Shown here in pieces: positions 22,859 through 34,084 of a stretch of 64,000 nt of DNA. Numbering within the stretch: position 1 is the stretch's first letter; every line of letters starts with the position of its first letter. The notes under the pieces are model-generated. The model was not told where the DNA came from. It did no database searches and saw nothing but the letters and a program-made list of their open reading frames with translations. This DNA is from Cylindrodendrum hubeiense (taxonomy: Eukaryota > Ascomycota > Sordariomycetes > Hypocreales > Nectriaceae): positions 251,001 through 315,000 of the forward strand of contig JAANBB010000002.1 in assembly GCA_014621425.1 (NCBI GenBank), read 5' to 3'. Made by a program: the position numbers and the translations under genes.

Positions 22859-24390
22859 CTAGAATTTGACAAATACTTTCCAGCTAGTGCGTCTAATTCT
22901 TGTGACAAGTACAAACGTAGTACCAACAAGACAAAGGACCCCAGAGAAAACCTTGAGACTAACCCAACCACCCGCAGACTCCATGATGGCACCGTTAATG
23001 GGATTCGTCGTCAAGCCAGCAATTGCAGTGGCCAACAGGACAATTCCGGAACGAAATCCAATCTCGGCCATTGGAGAAATCTGCATGATCAGAGGCGTAA
23101 TTAATGCGACGTAAGCACCAGAGAAGAAACCAAAAAGAACAGCGAAGGCGATAATCGCCGGATCGCTTGTGTCGGGGAGCCAGAGCGCCAGTATCCAGAT
23201 GCCAGTCAGATAACAAACGACAATAACGACATTATATCGACCAATTTTATCGCCCAAAAAGCCTGAGAAAAGGCGGCCGAATAAGGACGCTGCGTTGAGG
23301 ATGGGTAGTAGGTATTGGACCAAGTTCGGGTCCATACCCACACTTATGGCCTGGACAGGAAGGTAGTTGAGAATGGCAAAGAAGCCGTAGCTAAAGCAGA
23401 AGAAACCAGCCGTAATGAAGAGGAAATCTATCTCTTTGAAAGGTTTGAGGAGTTGAGCGCTCGTGAGTTTATGTGGTTGTGGAGGGTGATAGGCCCGGAC
23501 GGTCATATTAGTGACGACCAGCAGGAGGAGCATGAGAAATGCGCAAATGCGCATTGTCCACCCGTAACCAACCTCACGGATGAGGGTTGACACCATAATA
23601 GGGAAGATGACACCCCCAATACTGGAACCAGTAAATAGGATTCCAAATGCTGCACCACGCCTGTGGTTGAACCACCCTGTAACACATGAGACAGCTGGGA
23701 CGCCTCGTTAGTATATTGGCATGAGACGACGAAGATGGAGACCCCGTGACATACAGAGCTGAAAAATGGCCGAGGTACCAAGGGCGGAGCACAATCCCTG
23801 TGCAAGAAGGATTTGATAGTATTCCGTGCCAAGGCTAGCCATCATGATACCGAAGATATGGAGGAGGCTTCCAATGAGAAGAAGCCACCTCGGGCCAAAG
23901 TGATCATATATGGTGCCAACGAAGGGTCCCTGAAAAGGAATCAGTAAGCTAGCGCCGATGGAATGAGGATAGAACACACCATTCCCATCATGAAGAATAT
24001 TTGCAACGATGGAATCCACGAAATAGTGCTCGGCGAGTAGTCACTGAGTAGCGTATTTTGGTAGTACTCCTGGAAGACTCCAACACCTAATTGTCGTCAG
24101 TGTAAGTAAGTGGGTCTGAGCATGATGACGCGATGGGAGAGCGTCGTACTGTTCAGCCAGCCAAAACTGCAAAACGAGGCACACCAGGCCCCAAGAACGA
24201 CGAGCCAAGCGGCAAGACCGCCGTCGGGGGCGTCATGACTTGGAAATTTGCCTGGTGTATGCTTCTCGGCATCATGAATGTTCAAATTAGACAAAGCGGC
24301 CGAATGGCCATCTTGGTACTCTGCATTCCCCGAATCTGTCTCAGTCGACTCGTTCTTGGATGACGCATCGTTCTGTTTCGTGTCGGACAT
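22859..24390 (-). CDS. MFS transporter, monocarboxylate porter-like (MCT family)
   Basis: Twelve-helix major-facilitator porter of the fungal monocarboxylate/MCH group. Exons are 24390..24150, 24086..23980, 23929..23755 and 23694..22859, giving 452 aa. After an acidic Ser-rich cytosolic N-terminus comes the family hallmark [17 protein letters not shown] (TM1). Then come [32 protein letters not shown] (TM2), [35 protein letters not shown] (motif between TM4 and TM5), the central loop, [19 protein letters not shown] (TM8/9 loop) and [17 protein letters not shown]. All introns have GT...AG ends and keep phase. The typical C-terminus W-K-V-F-V-K-F is present. It is divergent from a Zn2Cys6 regulator across a 447-bp spacer, an arrangement common for inducible catabolic transporters. 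Cargo unknown; an organic or aromatic acid would fit the neighbourhood. Confidence 0.92.
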
Positions 24391-24837
24391 GTTGGCGTTT
24401 AGAAATAAAAGCTGGGGGTAAATTGGTGAAGGGCAATGGGTTCTGTTAAGCACGAGAAAAGAAGGAAAGGTCCTGCGTGGTCTAGGTCATTATTTACTGC
24501 GATTTAAACTGATACTTATAAGCTGCAAGATAGGTCATTTCGACGTTCAGACGCTCGAAACCAGGCCCCGGGGTTATTACGACCGAAGCTGCGGACCATG
24601 TGAAGCCTGGTCACTGCAACAGACTCCATGTCAGCGCAATTGTTAGATTCAAAGCGGCTTTTCGGCAGCCAAACGAGTCTAGCGTATGAGCTTCAATTAG
24701 CTGACCCATATCCCTGGTTGGTAAGCGTGCTTCGGGCTCGGTCGTAAAATAGTATGAATTAAGGCCGACTGTTCAGCTGACTCAGCCTCTCGGCGTTAAA
24801 ATTTAGTGTCGGTGGACGGCATGTCATCGATCGATCA
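24391..24837. promoter_or_regulatory. bidirectional promoter, MFS porter / Zn2Cys6 regulator
   Basis: A 447-bp spacer between divergent starts, so both promoters must lie here. A CGG-N9-CCG-like arrangement was looked for, but I could not assign one with confidence. Confidence 0.5.
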
Positions 24838-27115
24838 ATGAACCTCACAAAGCAGCGTCTGGATATTTCCGTGGACTTTCACATGCCACTTGAACCTGCA
24901 GCCCAAGCCAGAAGAAATATTCAAAAAATGATCATGGACTCCGAATCGACATCAACCCCATTAATCATCACCCCCCGATCCGAACCCGACCGAGAGCAGC
25001 AGACAGCTTCGTCTCATAACAGCGGCTCGCTTTCCCGTTCGTGTCACAATTGCCATCGCAAAAAGATCCGATGTAACAAAAAAGATCCATGCTCGGCGTG
25101 CGTAAGAGCCGGTAACCCCTGCGACTACCCGCCGTTGGGTCCACGGATACGGCGGACCAAGAAGACCATTATGGCGGACATGGTCTCCCGCATCGCCAGT
25201 CTAGAGAAGTCTCTTGCCGAGGCCAGGGATGAAGCGGCATCGGTTCCAGAGCCATTCTTTTCTGAGCCCAAAAACACTGCGCCGTCGGTGCAACTGGCGA
25301 TGCCCACTCCCTCCGGAAACCTCGGCCAAGGGTCCAGAGACGAGATCGTCGTCCAAAAGGGATCGTCAAGCCAATATTTCAACGAAATCATTTTGTCAAA
25401 GGTTATACAAGATGTGAGCAGCATAAATGCCATTCAAATAAATCTAATTTGTTGTTCTGACTGTTAGCATAGGAGCGAAACATTGACTCCATCTTGACAC
25501 CTCCTCATACAGGGTCCCCACACCCAGCAGCATCCTCCCCGTTTGATGCTTTGGGGATTCTCTCCTCTCCCTCTTTATCAATAACACCCGCTAGCCTTCA
25601 CCCTTCTCAAGAACTGGCTGCGAAACTATGGAAGATATATGTGGAGAATGTGGAGGCTTGCATGGGCTTGAAAGTATTGCATATCCCTACCGATGAGATC
25701 AAGGTGTATTCAGTCATCAATGATCCGACAACCGCACCTCTAGACAAGCTTTCCCTAAGCTTTGCCATTTTATTCGCGTCAACAGTATCTCTTGGAGATC
25801 AAGAAGCGTGGGTGACTCTAGGTCAAGACAAACATACCTTTCTACTACAGCTCAAGGTGGGTTTGGAACAAGCATTCGCTCATGGGAACTTTTTGGACCG
25901 TCCAACCATCACAGGACTTCACGCATTGGCCATCTATCTGGTGTGTTTCATTTTCCTCTTTCAAGCCTCTGATATAAACTAATACGTGTTTAGTCCGCGC
26001 TTCGTGTCTCCAATCGTGGCAAAGGTATATGGATCTTAAACGGCCTCGCAATCCGTATAGCCCAGTCGCTCGGGCTTCATTGCGACGGACAGCGACTTGG
26101 CCTCTCTCCATTCCAGTCTGAGATCCGGCGTCGCCTTTGGTGGCACTTGCTTAGCCGAGACGCCCGCGCAGGCGAAGACTATGGCCTAGAAAATACAAAC
26201 AGTTTATTACTGACGTCAACTGTCAACCTACCCGCCAATATTGATGACACATATCTCTTTCCAGAAATGGAAAGACATCCTGCATCAAAACGGGAATGGA
26301 CGGCTATGACGTTATCACTGGTCAGCATTGACATTTCCAAGGTCATGCAAAGATTAGCAGCCGTCGCTATTTCATCGTCTCCACCTGCGTCCCCTCCTAG
26401 CGAAAAGCTCAGGGCAGAGATAATACAAAAGACCAGACTAGAGATCGAAAAGCGGCTTGAGTATTGTAATCCTGTCATACCACAACAACGTCTCACACTC
26501 CTTTGTTCCCATTTTCTACTTCGGAAGCTCGACTTTATCACAAGGCTACAGTGGATTTTATTGCATCCCACTAGCCCGGATGTAGATTTTGTGACCGAGC
26601 AAAATCTCACTGAGGCGTTACAGATCTTAGAACAGAGACTCCACAGTGAAGAGGAAGGCCTATTGAAGCAGTTTGAGTGGGCTAAGAAGGCATATCCACA
26701 GTACCATGTCATGATGTATATTTTGTGGCATCTTTGTGTCAAACCCGAAGGCCCAAGCATCGATAGGGCCTGGATGGTTGTAGAGGCATTCTTCTTGGAC
26801 GGGCTATGCGATGGTGATTCCATTATCGGCTTGGGATCTAAGTTGGCAGTATTGAAAGCCCTCAAGACAAAGGCTGTGGCAATAAGAGAAGATATCCAAG
26901 GCCATAACTTGGGAGGGAAACCCAGTATTACCCATAATGATCCAGACTTTATGTCTGGGGAAGATATATCCGAAGGTGGCTGCCTCTCTGCCTATCTAAT
27001 TGGAGATGCGAGTGGCGATCAGTTTGGTATCAATGGTGGCGAGGAAGAGTGGCCAAATTGGGACACATTGGTTCAGAGCTTTCAGTTCGATAGCCCCAGT
27101 GGGATTGGGGAATAA
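24838..27115 (+). CDS. Zn2Cys6 fungal transcription factor
   Basis: Nuclear regulator of 721 aa; exons 24838..25413, 25473..25940 and 25994..27115. The binuclear zinc cluster is CHNCHRKKIRCNKKDPC-SACVRAGNPCDYP (about residues 66-94; all six Cys present). It is followed by a basic linker (GPRIRRTKK) and a short coiled-coil (MVSRIASLEKSLAEARDEA). The fungal-specific transcription factor middle domain is evident in exons 2-3: LAAKLWKIYVENVEACMGLKVLHIPTDE, the intron-split LHALAIYL-SALRVSNRGKGIWILNGLAIRIAQSLGLH, and SEIRRRLWWHLLSRDARAGEDYG. A later ATG (MIMDSES, about 24928) could be the true start. Divergence from the MFS porter suggests pathway-specific control of that porter and perhaps of the OCD, dioxygenase and P450 genes; that link is inference. 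Confidence 0.93.
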
Positions 27116-27366
27116 ATACAACATTACGCGTGAACTAGCTGTTGGATGGAGTCAAACATCCCTTCGAGTGATCATTAAAATTTATTCTGTGTGTCATTTG
27201 TATAGGATGTAGAAATAAAAGCCCGCTACTAACATATGGAATCGTGTTGCTTAGAAGAAGAGTGTAGATCGAAATCCAAAAACAGCAACGCAAAAATACA
27301 TCTTGTTGAAGTAAATGAAGTATATTTCCACTAGCAAGGTCATGTTTCAATATCTACGATGATAAG

Positions 27367-28536
27367 TTAAAAGTCTGTGATTACATTGCCAACTCTCTTA
27401 TCCTTTGCCATGGATAGGATAGCAGCTCCAGCTGCCAGGTCGGTTACACTAACCCCGACACTCTTATATATAACAAATCCATCTTTAAGCCATGAAGATA
27501 GCTTTCTTCTAAACTCTTGGTCCTTGGAAGAATCCTCATGATTCCAGTCTAGTATCTGGCCAATGTCAACCATTTGCTCGCTGCCCAGGCCACTTTGTAA
27601 AATCTCGCCAGCGTGAATTGACGCTGTTTGGCGGTCGTCAACTATTACTATACCCAGATTGCCACTATCCAGATCGGATCTACTGCTTTCAACCGCATGT
27701 CGAAGAAGTTCTGGGTCCAATTCGATCATGTCAGGTTGCCATGAGCCAACTGCAGAGATAAATGGATACCCTCTCCCTTCTCTTCTGTCTGCTATGAACC
27801 GAAGTGGAAATAATGGCTTCTGAGACGGTGTAGCGCAAAATATTACATCGGCTTCGGAGAGAAGAGACTCCAAAATCTCATCGTAGCCAATTTGAGCAGA
27901 GTGAAGGGAACTGAACTCGCATAAAGACTTCCATCTTGTTTCGTTCTCTTCTTTTACGCTGTTCAACAACGCTAGAGCCGCAGCTTCTGATCGGTTGACA
28001 ACCGTGATAGTCTTGATTTCAGATCCCCGAAGTGCCAGGACATGACGAATATGCCACAAGGCCTGTTTGCCAGCTCCAAAGACAACAATGTTTGCTGTAT
28101 TGCGTCTCCACATGTATGGAATCATTGCACTGAGCGATGTGCGAAAACCAGTAACCTCCTTGGCATTTATAACGCCCATAGCATGACCGTGATTATTACA
28201 GAGAGCCAACATGCCGTTTAATGGCAGTTGCGGAGCCTTGTTGCTTGTGGCAGGTCCGGTCATCTGGTCCTGCGAAGGGTCGGGGACGGCCGGAGCCGGA
28301 TGCACAATGATCTTTATCCCGACTGACGACGGCGAGGTAAAGGGTCGGAAGAGCGTCTTTTGTCCATTTTCTCTGATCACAACACCTGGACTCGGTTGGT
28401 ATTGCCTTTCGCTGCCGGCGGAGAATTGAATGAGCGATTCCTCGATGTCATGTTGAATCGAGATGATTTCGCTTTTTGAAAGATTAAGAAGAATTTCCCT
28501 CACAGCTGAATCGCCGAGAACGACAAAGCTACCCAT
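27367..28536 (-). CDS. ornithine cyclodeaminase / mu-crystallin family protein
   Basis: Single exon, 389 aa, cytosolic. The OCD/mu-crystallin family holds NAD(P)-dependent enzymes acting on imino/amino acids (ornithine cyclodeaminase, ketimine reductase, alanine dehydrogenase-like). Family features include LPLNGMLALCNNHGHAMGVI and the conserved EVTGFRTSLSA, the Rossmann-fold IVVFGAGKQALWHIRHVLAL (GxGxxA variant) with TITVVNRSE after beta-2, ADVIFCATPSQKPLF and FISAVGSWQPDMIELDPELLRHA. VIVDDRQTASIHAGEI and FVIYKSVGVSVTDLAAGAAIL complete the C-terminal fold. It is convergent with the Zn2Cys6 gene (251-bp gap). Many fungal members sit in secondary-metabolite or amino-acid catabolic clusters. Substrate unknown. 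Confidence 0.9.
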   Translation of the reverse strand: MGSFVVLGDSAVREILLNLSKSEIISIQHDIEESLIQFSAGSERQYQPSPGVVIRENGQKTLFRPFTSPSSVGIKIIVHPAPAVPDPSQDQMTGPATSNKAPQLPLNGMLALCNNHGHAMGVINAKEVTGFRTSLSAMIPYMWRRNTANIVVFGAGKQALWHIRHVLALRGSEIKTITVVNRSEAAALALLNSVKEENETRWKSLCEFSSLHSAQIGYDEILESLLSEADVIFCATPSQKPLFPLRFIADRREGRGYPFISAVGSWQPDMIELDPELLRHAVESSRSDLDSGNLGIVIVDDRQTASIHAGEILQSGLGSEQMVDIGQILDWNHEDSSKDQEFRRKLSSWLKDGFVIYKSVGVSVTDLAAGAAILSMAKDKRVGNVITDF

Positions 28537-29660
28537 TCTAAGAGGAGTTGAAGTGATCAGCGCAATTTAGAATCCGTGATTGAGTTGGGTGAGTGGTTTC
28601 TGCGGCTTCTGGGGGACATAAATAACTCGGGTTCCATCCCGAGAGTTCACGGGCTTGATAGCCGAGCTAACGTGGTCTTCCCCGCAGATATGGATGTGTG
28701 AAATTTGATGATAAGACTTCCGGGCTAGCGGCTCCGCTAACCTGACAGAGGGACATATCATTCGTGCTGGCATTGCCCAAATGGTGTGTGAGACTAGAAG
28801 TAACGGCTTTGAAACAGGAAGGGCAACGTGACCGCATTCTCTTCTACCATCGCCGATGTCTCCAGACCCCGCGCCGACTTACTGGGTGCTACTAGGTGTC
28901 GCTTGGCGACCTACGTCAACAGCAATTTGCCTACTGTGTTGGGTGGGAATGACTTGATGGATAGGGATGGAAACGCGCGCTTAGGCACCTGTTAGGGGTG
29001 TTTAAAGCGCTACGGGACTCTCTCTTTTACGGGACATCTCATTCGGACTTGATAATATACCCGTAGTTTTGTTCACTTTCTTAAACCTAGCCCAGCTGTT
29101 GCTACGACAATGAACTTTTTAACAGTTATTTATTATTATCACTTGGCGATTTCTATTCTTACCATGTAATCACATTCGGATTGTCAATTACCTTCGTGGT
29201 TGAGGTGTGGCTGTGGAGCTCTTACTTAGATTTTAGTTGAGATCAATCCTGCTACCCTAAAGCTAGCACTTAGGTGTGGTTAGTTTTACCCGGTGACCAT
29301 ACATACCAATTACCCTACTCTCTTCATTGGCTACAGACTCAAACCCTGAGGGGCTGCAAAATCTGTCGAAAACATCATGTGAAATGTCACTTGGCGTAGC
29401 TCTTCTGCAACCAGTCCCGTCTTCTCGGTGTGTTTGCGAAGGTTCTGATTCAAACCTCCGATGGACCGTCCTAGCCGGCTCGGACAAGCTTCTCCTAAGT
29501 GTAATAAGCAATCGTGTAGGCAACTATTCCAGACTGCAACTGAATCCCCATAGGTACATTCAATTGGGATGATTTATAAATTCAATAGTATTGATGCCTC
29601 TCCAAGAACAATATTGAACGTCTACTTTCATTGACAGTTGTCCCGATATATACGCCAATC
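28537..29660. other. 1.1-kb intergenic region, no gene seen
   Basis: Short frames only. It separates the OCD gene from the 3' end of the NACHT-ankyrin gene. Confidence 0.55.
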
Positions 29661-32600
29661 TCATTCCCCGTATGCTGCTTGAAGCATCAACGCCGCTTGA
29701 TGGTGGTCGCATCTCGATGCGTACTCTGCCGGTGTATGGCCGTCTGCATCTCTTGGCGCCTTTGTAAGCTGAGAGCAGAAAATAATATCAGAGATGATAG
29801 AGGCAAAGCCCTTCTTAGCCGCGATGTGAAGAACGTGGCTCCCATCTTGGCCAACCTTGTCAACGTCTAGGCCATGGCTCATCAGGCGCTTAGCAATCCT
29901 GGACACCTCCTTCTCACTGAGATACTCCAGTGCAGTGAATAGTGCTGTTCTTTGAGCGCCGTCGACGCAGTTGATATCCAAGCGACCAGATTCCAGTAAA
30001 GCAGACAAGGTCTTGCGCTGAGACATTCTTACAACGAGATGCAGAATTGGTTCCCTATTCCCGTCATATTCATTGCTTGTGTTGGACGGATCAGCTCCTG
30101 CTGAAACCAATTGTGTGGCTATACGCTGTTGCTTCTTTTCAACTGCAGCATACAATAGCGAAGTACCCTCAAAGACGAAATTTGGATTAGGATCAAGCCT
30201 CATCAATAACTCGGCGACGTTCGGCAAGTTGTTTCGGATTGACTGCATCAGAGCAATACCCTTGACCTCAGCTTCTGTGCGTGCTAATGAATCACTCTTT
30301 GCCATGGAATACGCAGCAACTGCATCTTCAAGACTGACACCCCCCGGGGCATGGTCTTCAGTGGGCCAGAGATCGGTTCGTTGCGCTTCAAACAATTGAA
30401 CCAGCGCATCTGCATGATCATTCTTCCAAGCATAGTAAAGAGGTGACTTGTTCCACTTGTCCAAGGCACCAATTTCGTCGTCGCGTAGGATAATTCTCAC
30501 TGCATCTGAGAAACCATGTTTGGCAGCTTCGTGTAATGCCGTTGAGCCATGGAGATCCAGTTTACTCTCGTAATTCTCTTGATTCTGTAGCACTGCCTCC
30601 ACAGAATCTTCCAGTCCAAGATGGAGCACCGTATGAAGCTTCGGTAGAGTCCTGATCCACTCGGAAAATACGTCCCAGGACTCAAAAGGTAAATTGAGAT
30701 GAGTCGTATTTGTGTATAGGAAGACTTGAGTCGCCAAACGAGAGTTCCGAGTGTCAAGAAAGTTCAAGACTCTATGCTGAAAGGCGTTGTCTCGAGACGA
30801 GTAGCTTTTCAAATAACTTGCCCAACGCGCTGCAGTTTGAAGAAACGTATTCGTTCGAAGCAGTTCCATGAACGCTGATTCTGTATCACAGCAACCACTG
30901 TTGAACTCGGGCCGCTCGAGATACTCCAAGCAAGCTTTGGAAACGGCTAGTTGGATGTCTATACTTTGTTCTGTTTCATCATATTCGTGGCGGACCAAGG
31001 TTGCTACGTATGGCGAACTGAAGTAGAGAAGCTGGGTACCATGATCTATGGCAACGAACGGCTCACACCTCTTCAGAACCTCATAGTAATTGACATTCGG
31101 TGTACCTGGTTCCGTGACAAGATCGAGGATTGACTGGAACTGATCGATGTATTCTGTCGACAGGCGATGGTCGCCAGACTGTTGTAACCAAATCATCAAA
31201 ACAACTGACGCGGCAGCGACTGGGTCCGGGTCGTTTTGTAATTGCGTAAGGTAATCCTTGAAGATAACTTCTTGGGTTTGTAGCCAGTGTCGTATGATGC
31301 GTGGGCTTTGCGTAATCATGTGCTGGTGTGCTAATAGTTTCAGAGTGTAGATTCTCGCCGTTGTAAAGCTAGGAAGTGTTAGTTAGGGCGACGATTGTGC
31401 AATTCCGTTTCTTTCAACACTTACTGTCCATATGAAATGTCCGCTATAATCTTTGCACTAGTTGCAAAGAAGTCGGTTGGTAGTTGGCGGCCCAGGTAAT
31501 GATGCTCTGTTTGAAGGATTCCCTCCACGTACATTTGAACATCGCTCCACCGACCACGGTGCTTTGGATCCTCAAAAAGATCAATCTGCGAGGCAAGATG
31601 ACGGGATCGGAATTCTTTAACGGAACGGCTTGTGATGAATATTTTGCATTGTGAGGATAGCAAAGTCTCCAAGAGGACTCCAAACATGAGTGGATCCACC
31701 ATGTTATCCTCGTCCCATCCGTCCAAGATGATGACAACCTGGTTGTTGAGTTTTTGGAGTGTTTTATACAACAAATCCAACAAGACCTCTTCTGATGGGG
31801 GCTTCTGTGAACGTATCCTGGTGCTGATAAATTGAGTCAACGTGGGTGGGCCATGCGACATGACAGAATTGGAATGCCGTTGGCGGTTAGAGTTAAGTTT
31901 TGGTATTTCCTTGACGCGAGGCATCCCCCCGGAAAACTCTGAATTCTGGGCGTCGGGAATGTTTCGATTGTTTGATAGCCGGCGACTTAATCCATACTGC
32001 GTCGAGTCAATAGTGGTGAGAGATTTCATGGCGCTTGAACCAACACTAGCAATGGTGCCGGAGCCGACCTGGTTGGAGATGGACGGCAGTGCCACGGCCT
32101 TTTCATGGGAAATCGACAACCGCCTTGGGCGAGGACTTGACATTCTGGTCCCTCCAGTCGAATACGAGCTCTCAGCATGGCTGGATAAAGAAGCCGAGGA
32201 GTCGGACCTCCGAGGGGACGGGCGGATAGTCGGGCAGCCGTGTCTGGGCTGACTGCTTTGTGGAATCACAGACTTGGGCCTTTGAGGATACGAACTGGCA
32301 TCTGGGGATGGGGGCATGTCTTCTGCGAGAACGTAAAGTTGCTCAAGTAGAGCCAGGGTCACTCCCGCTGCTGTTTGCACCTTTCCATGGCCCAAGTAGA
32401 AGTATGCATGCCATTTTTCAATCTGTTGTAATACATCAATCGCCTTTGATCTTGGCGATATTAGTCTCGGACCGTCAAGGGTGGGGGTATTACTTACACA
32501 AGCATGCTTTTGCCTACGCCTGGTGGACCGTAGCACGCAAATACGGGTAGAGTAGAGTCATATAGCCAGCTCCTGAATTGCGTGTTTTGGGTAAGCCATG

Positions 32601-33589
32601 CGCCAGATCCCTCCACTCTGGAAGATGTGAGATGGACATGTCGCTTTGTGTAGGCACCCGGAATATCGCGATATGGACTCGAGGGACAGTGGACAAGAGT
32701 AGCGAAATGTCTCATCCCTGCGTCAAAGCGTGGTACAGGCATTCCTACTGATGCTCGATAGCCTTGGTCTTGTCGATAAGCCAGGGAGCTGTCCAAGTTA
32801 GCGAATCTCCAAGTTGCTCGATACCTAGATCAAAACATACCTTGCGTTTTGGGCAGGCAGAAACGGCTCTTGTCGAGGTGTCGTCGCTTTGATACCCCCT
32901 ATTATCCTGGTCGTCAAATTCTGGGCGATGTTTAGGCGTTGTAATGCCTGTGCTGGTGGAGATCTGCCTCTGTGCCGATGATGGGAATGTTGTAATGTAG
33001 AACTGGACATGTTTGGCCGCAAGATCGGACCGTCAGTCAGCAGCGATGGAATGGGCGTTTTGCGATCATCCTTTCGCGATGGTGACATGAGAGCGTGAGG
33101 AACCACGCGCTCAAAACCTGTTGGACTTGGCGAGTGTCGCTCCTGTGCCGCCAGACCGTGTAATCTATTGTGCTGCAGAGGCAGCATGGCAGCGTGTCGA
33201 ATATCATCATCAGGACCGTGCCCAAACTCCCTATCGGGTTCACTCGGAATGATGAAATCGCCATGTCTTTCAAAGTGGTGGTCTGTGTCGTATTCGAAGT
33301 GTTCTGGATGCCCTTCCCAGGAGGCATAATGCTGGTTGGGATCCGATACGAAACCAGGCTGGAAGTTCGAGGTCGGGACAGGCAGTTCAAGATCGGTGCT
33401 CTCCCCATATTCTTCGCAGGGATGGACGTAGGAGAGGTCGAATGTGCCGCCTTCTGGGCGCGGAGACCGCGAGTCCGTCGTGAAGTACGCCATGGATGTC
33501 GACGACACAGAGTAGTGCCTGGTGAGAATGGCCGGCGCACCACGACTTCGGACGCTACGGGACGGACTGGGCGAAGTTGGGTTGTGCAT
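29661..33589 (-). CDS. NACHT-type NTPase with C-terminal ankyrin repeats (NLR-like)
   Basis: Exons are 33589..32841, 32788..32498, 32450..31425 and 31368..29661; the frame holds through all three introns and gives 1,257 aa. The first ~280 residues are low-complexity and probably disordered. Walker A is CYGPPGVGKSML (337-344). After an AYFYLGHGKVQTAA beta-strand, a Ser/Pro/Arg-rich insertion of roughly 150 residues (about 390-545) precedes LLYKTLQKLNN and Walker B VVIILDGWDED (about 585-594). The sensor KIFITSRSVKEF follows. A helical winged-helix-like region comes next (VVLMIWLQQSGDHRL..., FVAIDHGTQLLYFSSP). The C-terminus has ankyrin repeats, for example DLHGSTALHEAAKHGFSDAVRI, DKWNKSPLYYAWKNDHADAL, GTSLLYAAVEKKQQRIATQL and DGSHVLHIAAKKGFASIISD. 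Such STAND proteins are fungal NLR analogues in non-self recognition and cell death. No clear N-terminal effector domain is present, which points to a partner effector such as the neighbouring genes. Confidence 0.88.
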
Positions 33590-34084
33590 CGGATTTCAGG
33601 CTGTAGTTTCGTGGCGTCTGACACGTAGCACAGGACACCGTATGCGGAATAGAGGCGGAACTGATACGGGGACCGCGTTTCCGGCACCTGACGTGCGTAC
33701 ACGGCTATTCGCCGCGGGGAACAATACATCTCGCTGACGAATTGCACACTACTGTATCCAAGGCATCGTAAAATCCCGCACAATGAGTTCTCCAATGGGA
33801 AGAGCGGGACTTGACACTTCTCGCACTGCGCGAGACAACGCCATGGCTTCTGCCGTCATGAAGAGGCGTTTTGATGAGTTCATTTAGCCTACAAAAGCAA
33901 TCTCTGGATGTCGCCTTATGGATCGAGGAGTGCTGGAATGCGTACGATGATCGATATCTGCGACTTTGACGTGTAAACTTCAGTAATATAAACGAGGAAT
34001 ACAATGGGGGGCCACATGTTCCAACAACGGTTATTCAAATGCACTATTCAGATCAGATAGCAAATACGAACCATATCTCTGCTT
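33590..34084. other. intergenic, no gene seen
   Basis: The 5' flank of the NACHT-ankyrin gene and 3' flank of the unknown 320-aa gene, both on the minus strand. Confidence 0.6.
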
